Assembly (NCBI GenBank): GCA_028818995.1
Contig: JAPPMR010000860.1
Span: forward strand, 1 to 9,036
Reading direction: 5' to 3'
DNA from: Candidatus Poribacteria bacterium
GTDB taxonomy: Bacteria > Poribacteria > WGA-4E > WGA-3G
Length of the DNA: 9,036 nucleotides
Shown here: positions 1-5,918 of the stretch, in pieces
Numbering within the stretch: the stretch's first letter is position 1
How the letters are laid out: each line of letters begins with the position of its first letter
The notes under the pieces: model-generated
What the model was told of the DNA's origin: nothing
The model's input: the letters and a program-made list of their open reading frames with translations, nothing else
Databases searched by the model: none
Program-made: the position numbers and the translations under genes

Positions 1-2033
1 CTCATCCACATGTGTCCTGCAATTTGGGTATTCAATGCTTTCCGTAATTTGATATCCCAGAATCGGACAGTGCCATCTGAGCTTCCACTTGCAAGCATGT
101 TACAATCTGGCGAAAATGATAAAGAACCTACGTTACTGAGATGCCCTGTAAAAGTAGCGAGCAATTCACCTGTATCAGAATTCCACAATTTTATAGTGCT
201 ATCGTTACTACCACATGCAAGTAATTTTCCATCTGGTGAGAATGCCAGTGTACTTGGTCTACCATTCCTTTCGTTTTTCATCGGGTTATTTACTATTTCT
301 TTGCCATTTTGCCGTGATACTGACCACATGTTGCCTTCTATAGGCTTTTGTAGGACAATTAATTCTTCTCCTGTGGATGTATCCCAGAGCTGCACCGTCG
401 TATCCAAGTTTCCAGTTGCGAGTCGCTTGCCATCTGACGAGAATTTCATAGTCAGTACTTGGTTTTTCTCAACGAAATGATCTGGCATACGCACTTCTTT
501 CCCAAATTCCCGGAGCGTGGATAATTTCTTACCTGTTGTCATGTCCCACAACTCGATTTTTCCTTCACCGCTTCCAATAGCAATTTTATCTTCTGTAAGT
601 GCGTAACTTTCCTGATGCATGTACCCCGGTCTTTTACCCATATTTGTCGCTGTCGTCTCTCCGGTCTCAACATCTACCCTATAAATTGTGTCTCTTGACA
701 TACTCAAACAAACAAGAGTCTTACTATCATTTGAGAATCGCAACAGCACTGCAGCAGGTAATGCATTTTGTAGTGGAACTTCATGTCCAGCGTCTATATC
801 CCACACCTTGACTCCTTTTTCAAGAGGACTGCCACCAAAACTGGTGATTGGATCTCCTCCAGCAGTTGCAATGAAACGACCATCAGGGGAATATGCCATT
901 GTGCCACTCATACCTGATAAGAATGAAATCTCTTTACCAGTTTCCACATCGTAAACCCAGACACCGATACTACTACCCACCACTAATTGTTTACCATCTG
1001 GTGAAAACTGAATTTTTCCCATTCCACCTTTACCATAACGTGCCTTTGCTTCTTTTGGAAGATTCCACTGTGGATAGTTTTCCATTTTATTCTCCTCACC
1101 TGCTTGTGCAGATATCTGTGTATCGTTAAGTTCCTGTTTATGAACAAGATTTTTGCTTTGCGCGTTTGCACTTCCAAGTTGCCTCCGCTCATCTGATTTC
1201 AACGCAAGGTTTGCCATAACGGGTGCCTCAAAAATATCAATCTTGACCTCTGAGTCCGCATCAAAATTATAGGGCTGCTGAAAACGCGTTAAGTATTTGC
1301 TGTTTCCAAAACCTAACATGAGCAACACGACCACAACTGTTGACGCAGCGAATAACCACGGAACAAACGGTTTACTCGCAGAAGGTGCGGCGGGTTTTGT
1401 TTGTGAAATCTCGCGCATGATATTTTCTGTGAGATTCGGTGCAATTTTGAAATTATCTAACGCCTCTCTTATGATGGGTTCTTCCTTTCGTAAACGCTGT
1501 TGGGCGCGGTGCAGCCGACTCTTAATCGTATTTGCGGATACTCCTAAAAACTCACCGATCTCTGCACATGTCATTTCCCCGAAGTAATGTAATGTCATGA
1601 CAGTGCGTTCACTCTCTTGTAGTTTGGCGAGTATTTTTTTTACAACATAACGCTGTGTTTCTGCCGCTGTTCGTTCCCTTTCCTCAACGACATACGCTGA
1701 ATACACGGTTTCTTCTATTTGTTCACTGTCTGATTCTTCCAGATGTTCATAGGACTCTGTCCACACACGTTTTTTGCGCAGCCACGCCAAGCATCGACGT
1801 CTTGTAATTACGGACATCCAACCAGCAAAACGCTGTGGCTCCTTCAGAGTCTTCAATCCCGTATATGCTTTCAGGAATGAATCTTGTGTAATTTCCTCAG
1901 CAATATGAAAATCGCCGATAATCCGCCATGCAAGCGCGTGTACCTGCTTCTGGTATTTTTCCACCAGCGTTGAAAATGCGTCATCATCGCCTGTGAGGGT
2001 GCGTTGGATAAGTTCGGTATCGTTGTGTTTCAT
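1..2033 (-). CDS. ECF sigma factor fused to membrane segment and WD40 propeller (3' partial)
   Basis: 677 codons are open from the ATG at 2033 to the window edge, with no stop, so the C-terminus is missing. Residues about 10-90 are sigma region 2 (AEEITQDSFLKAY near 45-57; RFAGWMSVITRR near 68-79) and about 130-185 are region 4 (helix-turn-helix EIGEFLGVSANTIKSRLHRA). A hydrophobic stretch at about 225-243 looks like one membrane helix. From about 335 there are at least seven WD40-like blades, with FSPDG and VWD/LWD motifs (e.g. near 342, 382, 531, 598, 640). This predicts a cytoplasmic sigma domain and an extracytoplasmic propeller, possibly sensing or self-regulating (inference). The start is fixed by a perfect AGGAGGTGA six bases upstream. 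Sigma-WD40 fusions are known in planctomycetes and similar bacteria. It is a separate transcription unit from the ferredoxin operon. High confidence in domains, none in the ligand. Confidence 0.93.
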   Translation of the reverse strand, partial: MKHNDTELIQRTLTGDDDAFSTLVEKYQKQVHALAWRIIGDFHIAEEITQDSFLKAYTGLKTLKEPQRFAGWMSVITRRRCLAWLRKKRVWTESYEHLEESDSEQIEETVYSAYVVEERERTAAETQRYVVKKILAKLQESERTVMTLHYFGEMTCAEIGEFLGVSANTIKSRLHRAQQRLRKEEPIIREALDNFKIAPNLTENIMREISQTKPAAPSASKPFVPWLFAASTVVVVLLMLGFGNSKYLTRFQQPYNFDADSEVKIDIFEAPVMANLALKSDERRQLGSANAQSKNLVHKQELNDTQISAQAGEENKMENYPQWNLPKEAKARYGKGGMGKIQFSPDGKQLVVGSSIGVWVYDVETGKEISFLSGMSGTMAYSPDGRFIATAGGDPITSFGGSPLEKGVKVWDIDAGHEVPLQNALPAAVLLRFSNDSKTLVCLSMSRDTIYRVDVETGETTATNMGKRPGYMHQESYALTEDKIAIGSGEGKIELWDMTTGKKLSTLREFGKEVRMPDHFVEKNQVLTMKFSSDGKRLATGNLDTTVQLWDTSTGEELIVLQKPIEGNMWSVSRQNGKEIVNNPMKNERNGRPSTLAFSPDGKLLACGSNDSTIKLWNSDTGELLATFTGHLSNVGSLSFSPDCNMLASGSSDGTVRFWDIKLRKALNTQIAGHMWM

Positions 2034-2036
2034 TTA

Positions 2037-2045
2037 TCACCTCCT
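2037..2045 (-). promoter_or_regulatory. Perfect Shine-Dalgarno site of the sigma-WD40 gene
   Basis: On the minus strand this reads AGGAGGTGA, complementary over nine bases to the usual 3' end of 16S rRNA, and lies at normal spacing from the ATG at 2033. It decides that start and predicts strong translation initiation. Confidence 0.85.
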
Positions 2046-2120
2046 GGAACAGATAATTTCATTACCTCTTTATATCCTGTGACGCGCCTGAGTGCAGAAT
2101 GGGGTGCATAAATTTTTGAA

Positions 2121-2151
2121 AATTGGAGGGATTCGTATTAAAAAGGTTACA
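2121..2151 (-). promoter_or_regulatory. Possible ECF-type promoter of the sigma-WD40 gene
   Basis: TGTAACCTTTTT on the minus strand (-35 core at 2145-2151) is the same -35 element as at the two better promoters at 5143-5173 and 8680-8710. The position expected for the -10 (2121-2129) keeps only about three of nine bases of CATTCTTAC, so either the -10 is divergent or a different sigma factor uses it. The predicted leader is about 80 nt. The AAC core with a T-rich stretch after it is typical of ECF -35 elements. Confidence 0.45.
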
Positions 2152-2209
2152 ATTCAATCTTTAAGATAACGTTTTTACCTTGATTTATCCAGTGAATATT
2201 ATATCTTTT

Positions 2210-2481
2210 AACGTGAGTTCGGTATAAGACCTGAAAATTCCATATCTTTCTCCGTATTTACGTTATAATAAGATTTTTAGAGTTTTTAGAGTCAATCGGA
2301 AAATTATAGGATTTTGTAATGTGCTACGATCCTTTGTTATGACAGGATCGGCAGGCTTATTATGACAAAAACAGTCATATTTGACTCTAAAATTCGGTAT
2401 TATTTTAGTATACAAATAACAATAGTTTTTAGGAGATATATTTCTGCCGATTCCGAAAGTTGCTTATACCGAATTCACGTT
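2210..2481. mobile_element. MITE-like element with 19-bp terminal inverted repeats
   Basis: The left end (2210-2228, AACGTGAGTTCGGTATAAG) and the right end (2463-2481) are inverted copies with 18 of 19 bases matching. Immediately outside lies ATCTTTT on both sides (2203-2209 and 2482-2488), consistent with a 7-bp target duplication (8 bp if a shared T is counted). Inside is a perfect 12-bp inverted repeat (2284-2295 with 2381-2392, TTTTAGAGTCAA) and a central hairpin (CGATCCT at 2327-2333 with AGGATCG at 2344-2350). The whole element can therefore fold as nested stems. There is also a 9-bp tandem duplication (TTTTTAGAG, 2274-2291). It has no coding capacity, so it would be moved in trans by an unknown transposase. 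The structure is clear; the mobility is inferred. Confidence 0.75.
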
Positions 2482-2491
2482 ATCTTTTGAT

Positions 2492-2581
2492 AAAAAACAA
2501 GGGTATTGCCTAACGAATGATATAGCATAATCCTTATGATTGGAACTTACACCTATATCAATTTGTTTTGACAACACCCTT
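2492..2581 (-). terminator. Nested stem-loop with T-run, probable terminator of the ferredoxin operon
   Basis: In minus-strand RNA, AAGGGTGTTGTC (2581-2570) pairs with GGCAATACCCTT (2510-2499) over 12 positions including two G-U pairs, and is followed by GTTTTTT (2498-2492). Within the loop is a perfect 8-bp stem (TGATATAG, 2560-2553, with CTATATCA, 2525-2518), and inside that a 5-bp hairpin (CATAA/TTATG, 2538-2526). It starts 32 nt after the last ferredoxin stop. The long multi-stem loop is unusual for a simple terminator; it could also be a small structured RNA or a decayed repeat. Confidence 0.55.
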
Positions 2582-2612
2582 AGTTTTTGACAGAAAATCA
2601 ATTTGGTGCTAC

Positions 2613-2876
2613 TTACTCAAAATATGCAGCATTAATTTCAATGAAATGTTCCCATTCTTCTGGAACATCTTCTTCCATGAAAATTGCTTCGACGGGACAT
2701 TCAGGTTCACACACACCACAATCGATGCATTCTTCCGGATCGATGTAGAGCATTTCTACTTCTTCAAATTCGTCTTCTGCATCTGTTGGATGTGGATGAA
2801 TGCAATCTACAGGACAGACATCAACACAGGAGCTGTCTTTCTCGTCTATGCAAGGTTCGCAAATTACATACGTCAT
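2613..2876 (-). CDS. 7Fe-type ferredoxin, paralogue 1 (last gene of operon)
   Basis: An 87-residue acidic electron carrier that starts MTYVICEPC. Nine cysteines lie at 6, 9, 17, 21, 25, 50, 53, 56 and 60. By analogy with Azotobacter ferredoxin I, the C-x7-C-x3-C spacing suggests a [3Fe-4S] cluster on C9, C17 and C60 and a [4Fe-4S] cluster on C21, C50, C53 and C56, with C25 a free cysteine; C6 is extra. The C-terminal EDVPEEW...INAxYF stretch matches the same family. An acidic insert at about 29-42 lengthens the gap between the two cysteine groups relative to ferredoxin I. There is no signal peptide, so it is cytosolic. An AAAGGAG site precedes the ATG. It is the third of three tandem paralogues, 32 nt after the previous stop. 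Confidence 0.95.
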   Translation of the reverse strand: MTYVICEPCIDEKDSSCVDVCPVDCIHPHPTDAEDEFEEVEMLYIDPEECIDCGVCEPECPVEAIFMEEDVPEEWEHFIEINAAYFE

Positions 2877-2908
2877 TTTGTCGTTCTCCTTTCGTTTGTT
2901 TTATTGTT

Positions 2909-3190
2909 TTAGACACTAAGTGGTTGTTGATCATAATAATCTGCATTTATTTCTATGAAATGTTTCCATTTTTCTGGAACATCTTCGTCAAAGAAGATAG
3001 CCTCAACGGGACATTCGGCTTCACACACGCCACATTCAATGCATGTTTCTGGATCAATGAAGAGTTGATTCACACCTTCATAGTCCTTAGCTTCCTCCGT
3101 TGGATGTGGGCGGATGGAATCACAGGGACATATATCAACGCATGCGCTGTCTTTTACATCAACACAAGGTTCGCAAATTACATACGTCAT
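2909..3190 (-). CDS. 7Fe-type ferredoxin, paralogue 2 with altered cysteine pattern
   Basis: 93 residues with the same fold and start as its neighbours and a short C-terminal extension (DQQPLSV). Predicted cluster ligands C9, C17 and C60 (3Fe) and C21, C50, C53 and C56 (4Fe) are kept. The usual free cysteine at 25 is serine, and a new cysteine sits at 23 (CPCDSI instead of CPVDCI). In ferredoxin I the cysteine after the CPxxC segment lies close to the [4Fe-4S] cluster, so this change could alter redox behaviour (inference). A near-consensus sigma-70-type promoter lies directly upstream, so it may also be transcribed apart from the rest of the operon. Shine-Dalgarno AAAAGGAG. It is the most divergent of the three copies. 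Confidence 0.95.
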   Translation of the reverse strand: MTYVICEPCVDVKDSACVDICPCDSIRPHPTEEAKDYEGVNQLFIDPETCIECGVCEAECPVEAIFFDEDVPEKWKHFIEINADYYDQQPLSV

Positions 3191-3207
3191 TTGTTATTTC
3201 TCCTTTT

Positions 3208-3235
3208 ATTATATTCTTTTTAGCGAAATTGTCAA
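3208..3235 (-). promoter_or_regulatory. Consensus sigma-70-type promoter before ferredoxin 2
   Basis: TTGACA (3235-3230), a 16-bp spacer and TATAAT (3213-3208) on the minus strand: both hexamers are perfect. Only 17 nt separate the -10 from the ATG at 3190, so transcription would begin near 3201, inside the GGAG of the Shine-Dalgarno site (3200-3203), giving a nearly leaderless message. It could be a real internal promoter or a coincidence in AT-rich DNA. Confidence 0.5.
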
Positions 3236-3257
3236 TTATTGTTTTATTTTTTGTGTT

Positions 3258-3521
3258 TTATTGAAAATAATCTGCATTTATTTGTATGTAATGTTCCCAT
3301 TCTTCCGGAACATCCTCTTCTATGAAGATAGCCTCGACGGGACATGCAGGTTCGCATATAGCGCAGTCTATACATTCTTCAGGATCAATATAGAGTTGAT
3401 CTACTTCTTCAAATTCGTCTGGGTTTTCATCACGCATTGGGTGAATACATTCAACGGGACATATCTCAGCACAAGCGTGGTCTTTTACATCAATGCAGGG
3501 TTCGCAAATTACGTAGGTCAT
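3258..3521 (-). CDS. 7Fe-type ferredoxin, paralogue 3 (first of the three)
   Basis: 87 residues, starting MTYVICEPC. Cysteines at 6, 9, 17, 21, 25, 50, 53, 56 and 60 are in exactly the pattern of paralogue 1, so one [3Fe-4S] and one [4Fe-4S] cluster are expected. The acidic segment between the cysteine groups (about 31-41) differs in sequence from the other copies, while the CPVEAIF and DVPEEW segments are nearly invariant. AAGGAG precedes the ATG at normal spacing. It lies 32 nt after the repeat-protein gene at 3554-4354 and on the same strand, so co-transcription with it is likely. The electron donor and acceptor cannot be told from the sequence. Confidence 0.95.
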   Translation of the reverse strand: MTYVICEPCIDVKDHACAEICPVECIHPMRDENPDEFEEVDQLYIDPEECIDCAICEPACPVEAIFIEEDVPEEWEHYIQINADYFQ

Positions 3522-3553
3522 TTTTTATTCTCCTTATGTAGTGTTTTCTATGA

Positions 3554-4354
3554 TTAATAGGAATAGGGATAGGCACCGTCTGCACCTAAGTCCGTTGTAT
3601 TCTCTCCACATCCACTAATCCAAAAGTCTATACCTGTCATAATCGTTAAGCGGTATACTATTTCCTCAGTTTCAGTCTCATCTAAATCAATTTCATTGTC
3701 TGTTTCCAGTTCAAAACCCTTATGAATTAATTTTACATTTAGTCCGTGTTCCACTATTTCAGATTGCAAATAATTCGTTAACTCCTGAACCTTTGGGAAG
3801 TCTATATCGGATATTCCTTTCTTTGGGTGTAAACTGAAACCATCATGACGAACATATATGTTTTCAATGTCTTCTTTTAATGAACCATCAAGTGCCATCT
3901 TTTGTAGTAAGTCCTCAAGTTCTATCATTTCTTCAGTCCGATAGTCTATAGGATTGTCCGAAAGAATTACGACTTTAATACGGTTTTGAATGGTTTTGAT
4001 AGGTAGTGCTCGTTCTTCTATTAAGGAGTGTAATACTTCTCTTGCTTCTGAAACACGAGATGAATCTGAGGCAACGCGTTCTATTTTGTTTTCTATCTCA
4101 GAAAATGAGGATAATACGGTGGCGTACCATTCGCCATGGATTATTCTGTCTTTATAGTCTCGTAACCCTTTATCCCCCTTCCACTGATGGACTATTGTTT
4201 CAAGGCATCGTTCTAATTCTGCGTATCGTTCTGATGCATTACCTGGGTATTCACCCTCAACAATCAATAATATCCTACCGTTGTAAGCAGTTATCGGTAC
4301 GGAATGTTCTTGGATAATAGAACTAATCAATTCGTTAACATCGTTTGGATTCAT
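3554..4354 (-). CDS. Unknown protein with helix + H-x-G-F-x-L repeats, paralogue B
   Basis: 266 residues; I do not recognise a named family. It opens MNPNDVNELI, like its neighbour (MTPNDVKELL), and both carry HQW followed by a KG-rich turn (here 56-63). I see at least three units of about 50 residues, each a helix (E-x2-L-x3-I-x-E), then PI/NV and a beta-hairpin-like stretch: near 8-34, 104-132 and 188-216. H-x-G-F-x-L occurs at 170-175 and 211-216; the other units have degenerate versions (YNGRILL, IQNRIKV). Residues about 217-231 are strongly acidic. The tail is GADGAYPYSY, with C249 just before it. There is no signal peptide or membrane segment. AAGGAG lies upstream of the ATG. It is followed closely by the three ferredoxins, so a redox-partner or scaffold role is possible but unproven. 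Confidence 0.9.
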   Translation of the reverse strand: MNPNDVNELISSIIQEHSVPITAYNGRILLIVEGEYPGNASERYAELERCLETIVHQWKGDKGLRDYKDRIIHGEWYATVLSSFSEIENKIERVASDSSRVSEAREVLHSLIEERALPIKTIQNRIKVVILSDNPIDYRTEEMIELEDLLQKMALDGSLKEDIENIYVRHDGFSLHPKKGISDIDFPKVQELTNYLQSEIVEHGLNVKLIHKGFELETDNEIDLDETETEEIVYRLTIMTGIDFWISGCGENTTDLGADGAYPYSY

Positions 4355-4401
4355 TATTCATTCTCCTTCTGTCTAATCAAGTTTTTTTGCTATTATTCTA
4401 C

Positions 4402-5124
4402 TCAAGGTCGTGGAAAACGTGGATAACGCCACAGAGAAATACGAATATTGGCACTTAGGCAATCATGTAGTGGAGGTTCATCCTCAAAAGGAGGTGATCG
4501 GAATGAATCAAGTCTATAGTTATTGCCGAGGGCATCATCTATCCGATTAACGATATCCCACACTTGTGTAATTAAGATGTTTTCTTCTGAAGTTTTCTCT
4601 AACCTGAAACCTCGATGGAACAGTTTTGATTTTGTTCTATTCTCTTTTAGGACCATTTCAAAGCGATTTGCCACACCTTCCAAATGTGATCGCTCCACCT
4701 TAGCTTCGTGTCTTTTTTTTAACCGAAATCCCCCGTGTAGCATTTTGACAGGGTAACGCGATGTGTCATCCTCTTCTAATGTAATCAAGCGAAAACCGTG
4801 ATCAATGAAACGGATTTGCAAATTCTGTTCTGTTATAATGGAGCTAAGGAGTGCTTCTACCTCGAAAGATTCTAACAATTCCTTAGCAGCAGATTCAGAA
4901 TCAGTTTTACTATAGAACTTCATGAGATCTGACCGCCATGGCTGGCGTGTATTCATCTTACCTCCTTTATTCCATTGATGGACAACATCCTTAATACGAT
5001 TCTGTGTGGTAAGACCTGATGAACCAGTGTGTTCCTCATCAGGTGTCATGTCCACCATATCAAGCGGAAGTCCTTCTTCTGCGATTAAGGTTTTTAGCAA
5101 TTCCTTGACATCATTCGGGGTCAT
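4402..5124 (-). CDS. Unknown protein with helix + H-x-G-F-R-L repeats, paralogue A
   Basis: 240 residues from the ATG at 5124. An in-frame TTG ten codons upstream is rejected because it lies inside the predicted promoter, while AAAAGGAGA sits correctly before this ATG. No known family is recognised. H-x-G-F-R-L occurs three times (108-113, 130-135, 169-175 with one residue offset), each flanked by basic or acidic strands (MLHGGFRLKK, LFHRGFRLEK). The helix before the first (88-100, EVEALLSSIITEQ) resembles the helices of the neighbour at 3554-4354, as do the N-terminus, a QNRIK motif (41-45) and VVHQW (47-51). The C-terminus ends in an unusual RYPRFPRP tail. There is no signal peptide. It is the first gene after an ECF-type promoter, 47 nt before its paralogue; it is probably cytosolic and co-regulated with the ferredoxins. 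Confidence 0.88.
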   Translation of the reverse strand: MTPNDVKELLKTLIAEEGLPLDMVDMTPDEEHTGSSGLTTQNRIKDVVHQWNKGGKMNTRQPWRSDLMKFYSKTDSESAAKELLESFEVEALLSSIITEQNLQIRFIDHGFRLITLEEDDTSRYPVKMLHGGFRLKKRHEAKVERSHLEGVANRFEMVLKENRTKSKLFHRGFRLEKTSEENILITQVWDIVNRIDDALGNNYRLDSFRSPPFEDEPPLHDCLSANIRISLWRYPRFPRP

Positions 5125-5142
5125 GTGTGTTCTCCTTTTAGA

Positions 5143-5173
5143 GTAAGAATGCAAATTGGCTGAAAAGGTTACA
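5143..5173 (-). promoter_or_regulatory. ECF-type promoter of the repeat-protein/ferredoxin operon
   Basis: TGTAACC (5173-5167), 15 bp, then CATTCTTAC (5151-5143) on the minus strand. The same two blocks with the same spacing occur at 8680-8710. It lies between the sigma gene stop (5197) and the next ATG (5124). The predicted start, about seven bases past the -10, gives a leader of roughly 15 nt that just includes the AAAAGGAG site. The AAC-containing -35 is characteristic of ECF sigma factors; the adjacent sigma gene is the obvious candidate to read it. Confidence 0.7.
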
Positions 5174-5196
5174 TAAAATTCGTTTTGTTGGACTAT

Positions 5197-5811
5197 TCAA
5201 CCCGTTTTTGCATCCTCTTGTTTTCCAAATATGTGGTCAAATTCACCAGGATATTCCGCCTTCATCCAAGCGACAACTTTTTTCTTAGCTCGATACAAGC
5301 GAACCTTAGTCGCTGACAGCGAAATTCTTAAAGTTTCAGCAATTTCTTCCAACATCATTTTGGGATTTGCCAGTTTCATTTCAAATACTTCCTGTTCGGA
5401 AATAGGTAATCGTTGAGCCAGAGCATATACAATCTCCATCTGTTCTTTAGCTATGATACGATAAATTGGAGAACGGTGCTCAAGGTCTACTAAATATGCT
5501 TCAGGATTCCCCTCAAGTGAACCGATTTCGAGTTTTCTCTGCTCATCACGGAAGTGTGCTGCAATGAGTTGATGCGCGATGCTAAACAACCAACTGGAAA
5601 AACTTTGGGGATTCCGAAGTGTTCTAAGGTTCTGATGCACCTTAATAAATGTCTCTTGTACGAGATCTTGCGCGGTTTCCCAATTGCCAACACGCCTGTA
5701 GAAAAAACTGAGGAGTGGCCCTTCGTAACGGTGATAGAGGATTTCAAATGCTCCATCATCCGCAACGTCTAAATTTTGATGTACTAATTCATCATCGCGA
5801 AACTCATCCAT
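5197..5811 (-). CDS. ECF-type RNA polymerase sigma factor
   Basis: 204 residues, the usual size for a minimal ECF sigma factor with no fused domain. Region 2 covers about 18-95 (AQDLVQETFIKVHQNL at 47-62; SFSSWLFSIAHQLI at 70-83, the promoter -10-reading helix area). Region 4 covers about 125-180 (LPISEQEVFEMKL, EEIAETLRIS, then LSATKVRLYRAKKK); the recognition helix has SATKVRLYRAK where relatives usually have TVKSRLHRAR. The ATG at 5811 has GAGGG eight bases upstream. No anti-sigma factor (zinc-finger or membrane) is encoded on either side. It is 107 nt after the redoxin paralogue at 5919-7232 and 72 nt before the repeat-protein gene, whose promoter matches the one before the redoxins, so it probably activates both units. 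Confident about the family, inferred for the targets. Confidence 0.93.
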   Translation of the reverse strand: MDEFRDDELVHQNLDVADDGAFEILYHRYEGPLLSFFYRRVGNWETAQDLVQETFIKVHQNLRTLRNPQSFSSWLFSIAHQLIAAHFRDEQRKLEIGSLEGNPEAYLVDLEHRSPIYRIIAKEQMEIVYALAQRLPISEQEVFEMKLANPKMMLEEIAETLRISLSATKVRLYRAKKKVVAWMKAEYPGEFDHIFGKQEDAKTG

Positions 5812-5879
5812 ACCACCAGCCCTCTATTTCCATCACTACTTTCATTGCAAAACGCATAATTATTGAGACACCCGCAGCA

Positions 5880-5900
5880 GGTGCACTTGCAAAGCGCGCC
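5880..5900. repeat. Imperfect palindrome between redoxin and sigma genes
   Basis: The 21 bases form an 8-of-9-pair stem (GGCGCGCTT with AAGTGCACC, one G-U, one mismatch, 3-nt loop). It sits in the 107-nt gap and has no T-run, so it is not a standard terminator. It may be a decayed intergenic palindrome or an mRNA-processing hairpin that lowers expression of the sigma gene. Confidence 0.4.
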
Positions 5901-5918
5901 TACAGAAAAACCTATATT

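Larger units (their letters stand above)
2034..2612. other. Intergenic region between ferredoxin operon and sigma-WD40 gene
   Basis: No credible gene was found. The region holds, from right to left, the probable operon terminator (2492-2581), a MITE-like element (2210-2481 with flanking repeats to 2203 and 2488), and the putative promoter and leader of the sigma-WD40 gene (2034-2151). A plus-strand open frame begins at 2568 but is mostly antisense to a ferredoxin gene. Confidence 0.8.

Noticed and set aside
10..1587. Several plus-strand open frames
   Set aside because: All are antisense to the sigma-WD40 gene, lack ribosome-binding sites and recognisable domains, and the minus frame shows clear sigma and WD40 motifs.
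2203..2581. CRISPR array or tRNA gene in the intergenic repeats
   Set aside because: There are only inverted repeats and one 9-bp tandem duplication, with no regularly spaced direct repeats and no cloverleaf.
2613..3521. Classical 2[4Fe-4S] ferredoxins
   Set aside because: The first cysteine group has C-x7-C-x3-C rather than C-x2-C-x2-C-x3-C spacing, which fits the 7Fe type.
2568..3557. Plus-strand open frames opposite the ferredoxins with similar Phe-rich products
   Set aside because: Their mutual similarity comes from the tandem ferredoxin paralogues on the other strand.
3554..5124. RiPP precursor cluster
   Set aside because: The proteins are 240 and 266 residues with repeated structured units, and no radical SAM, YcaO or similar modifying enzyme is present.
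5125..5154. TTG start adding ten residues to the repeat protein at 4402-5124
   Set aside because: The added codons overlap the predicted -10 element and the Shine-Dalgarno site; the ATG at 5124 has a proper ribosome-binding site and matches the paralogue's N-terminus.
5197..5811. Partner anti-sigma factor gene next to the ECF factor
   Set aside because: Neither neighbour has a membrane helix or a zinc-finger H-x3-C-x2-C motif.
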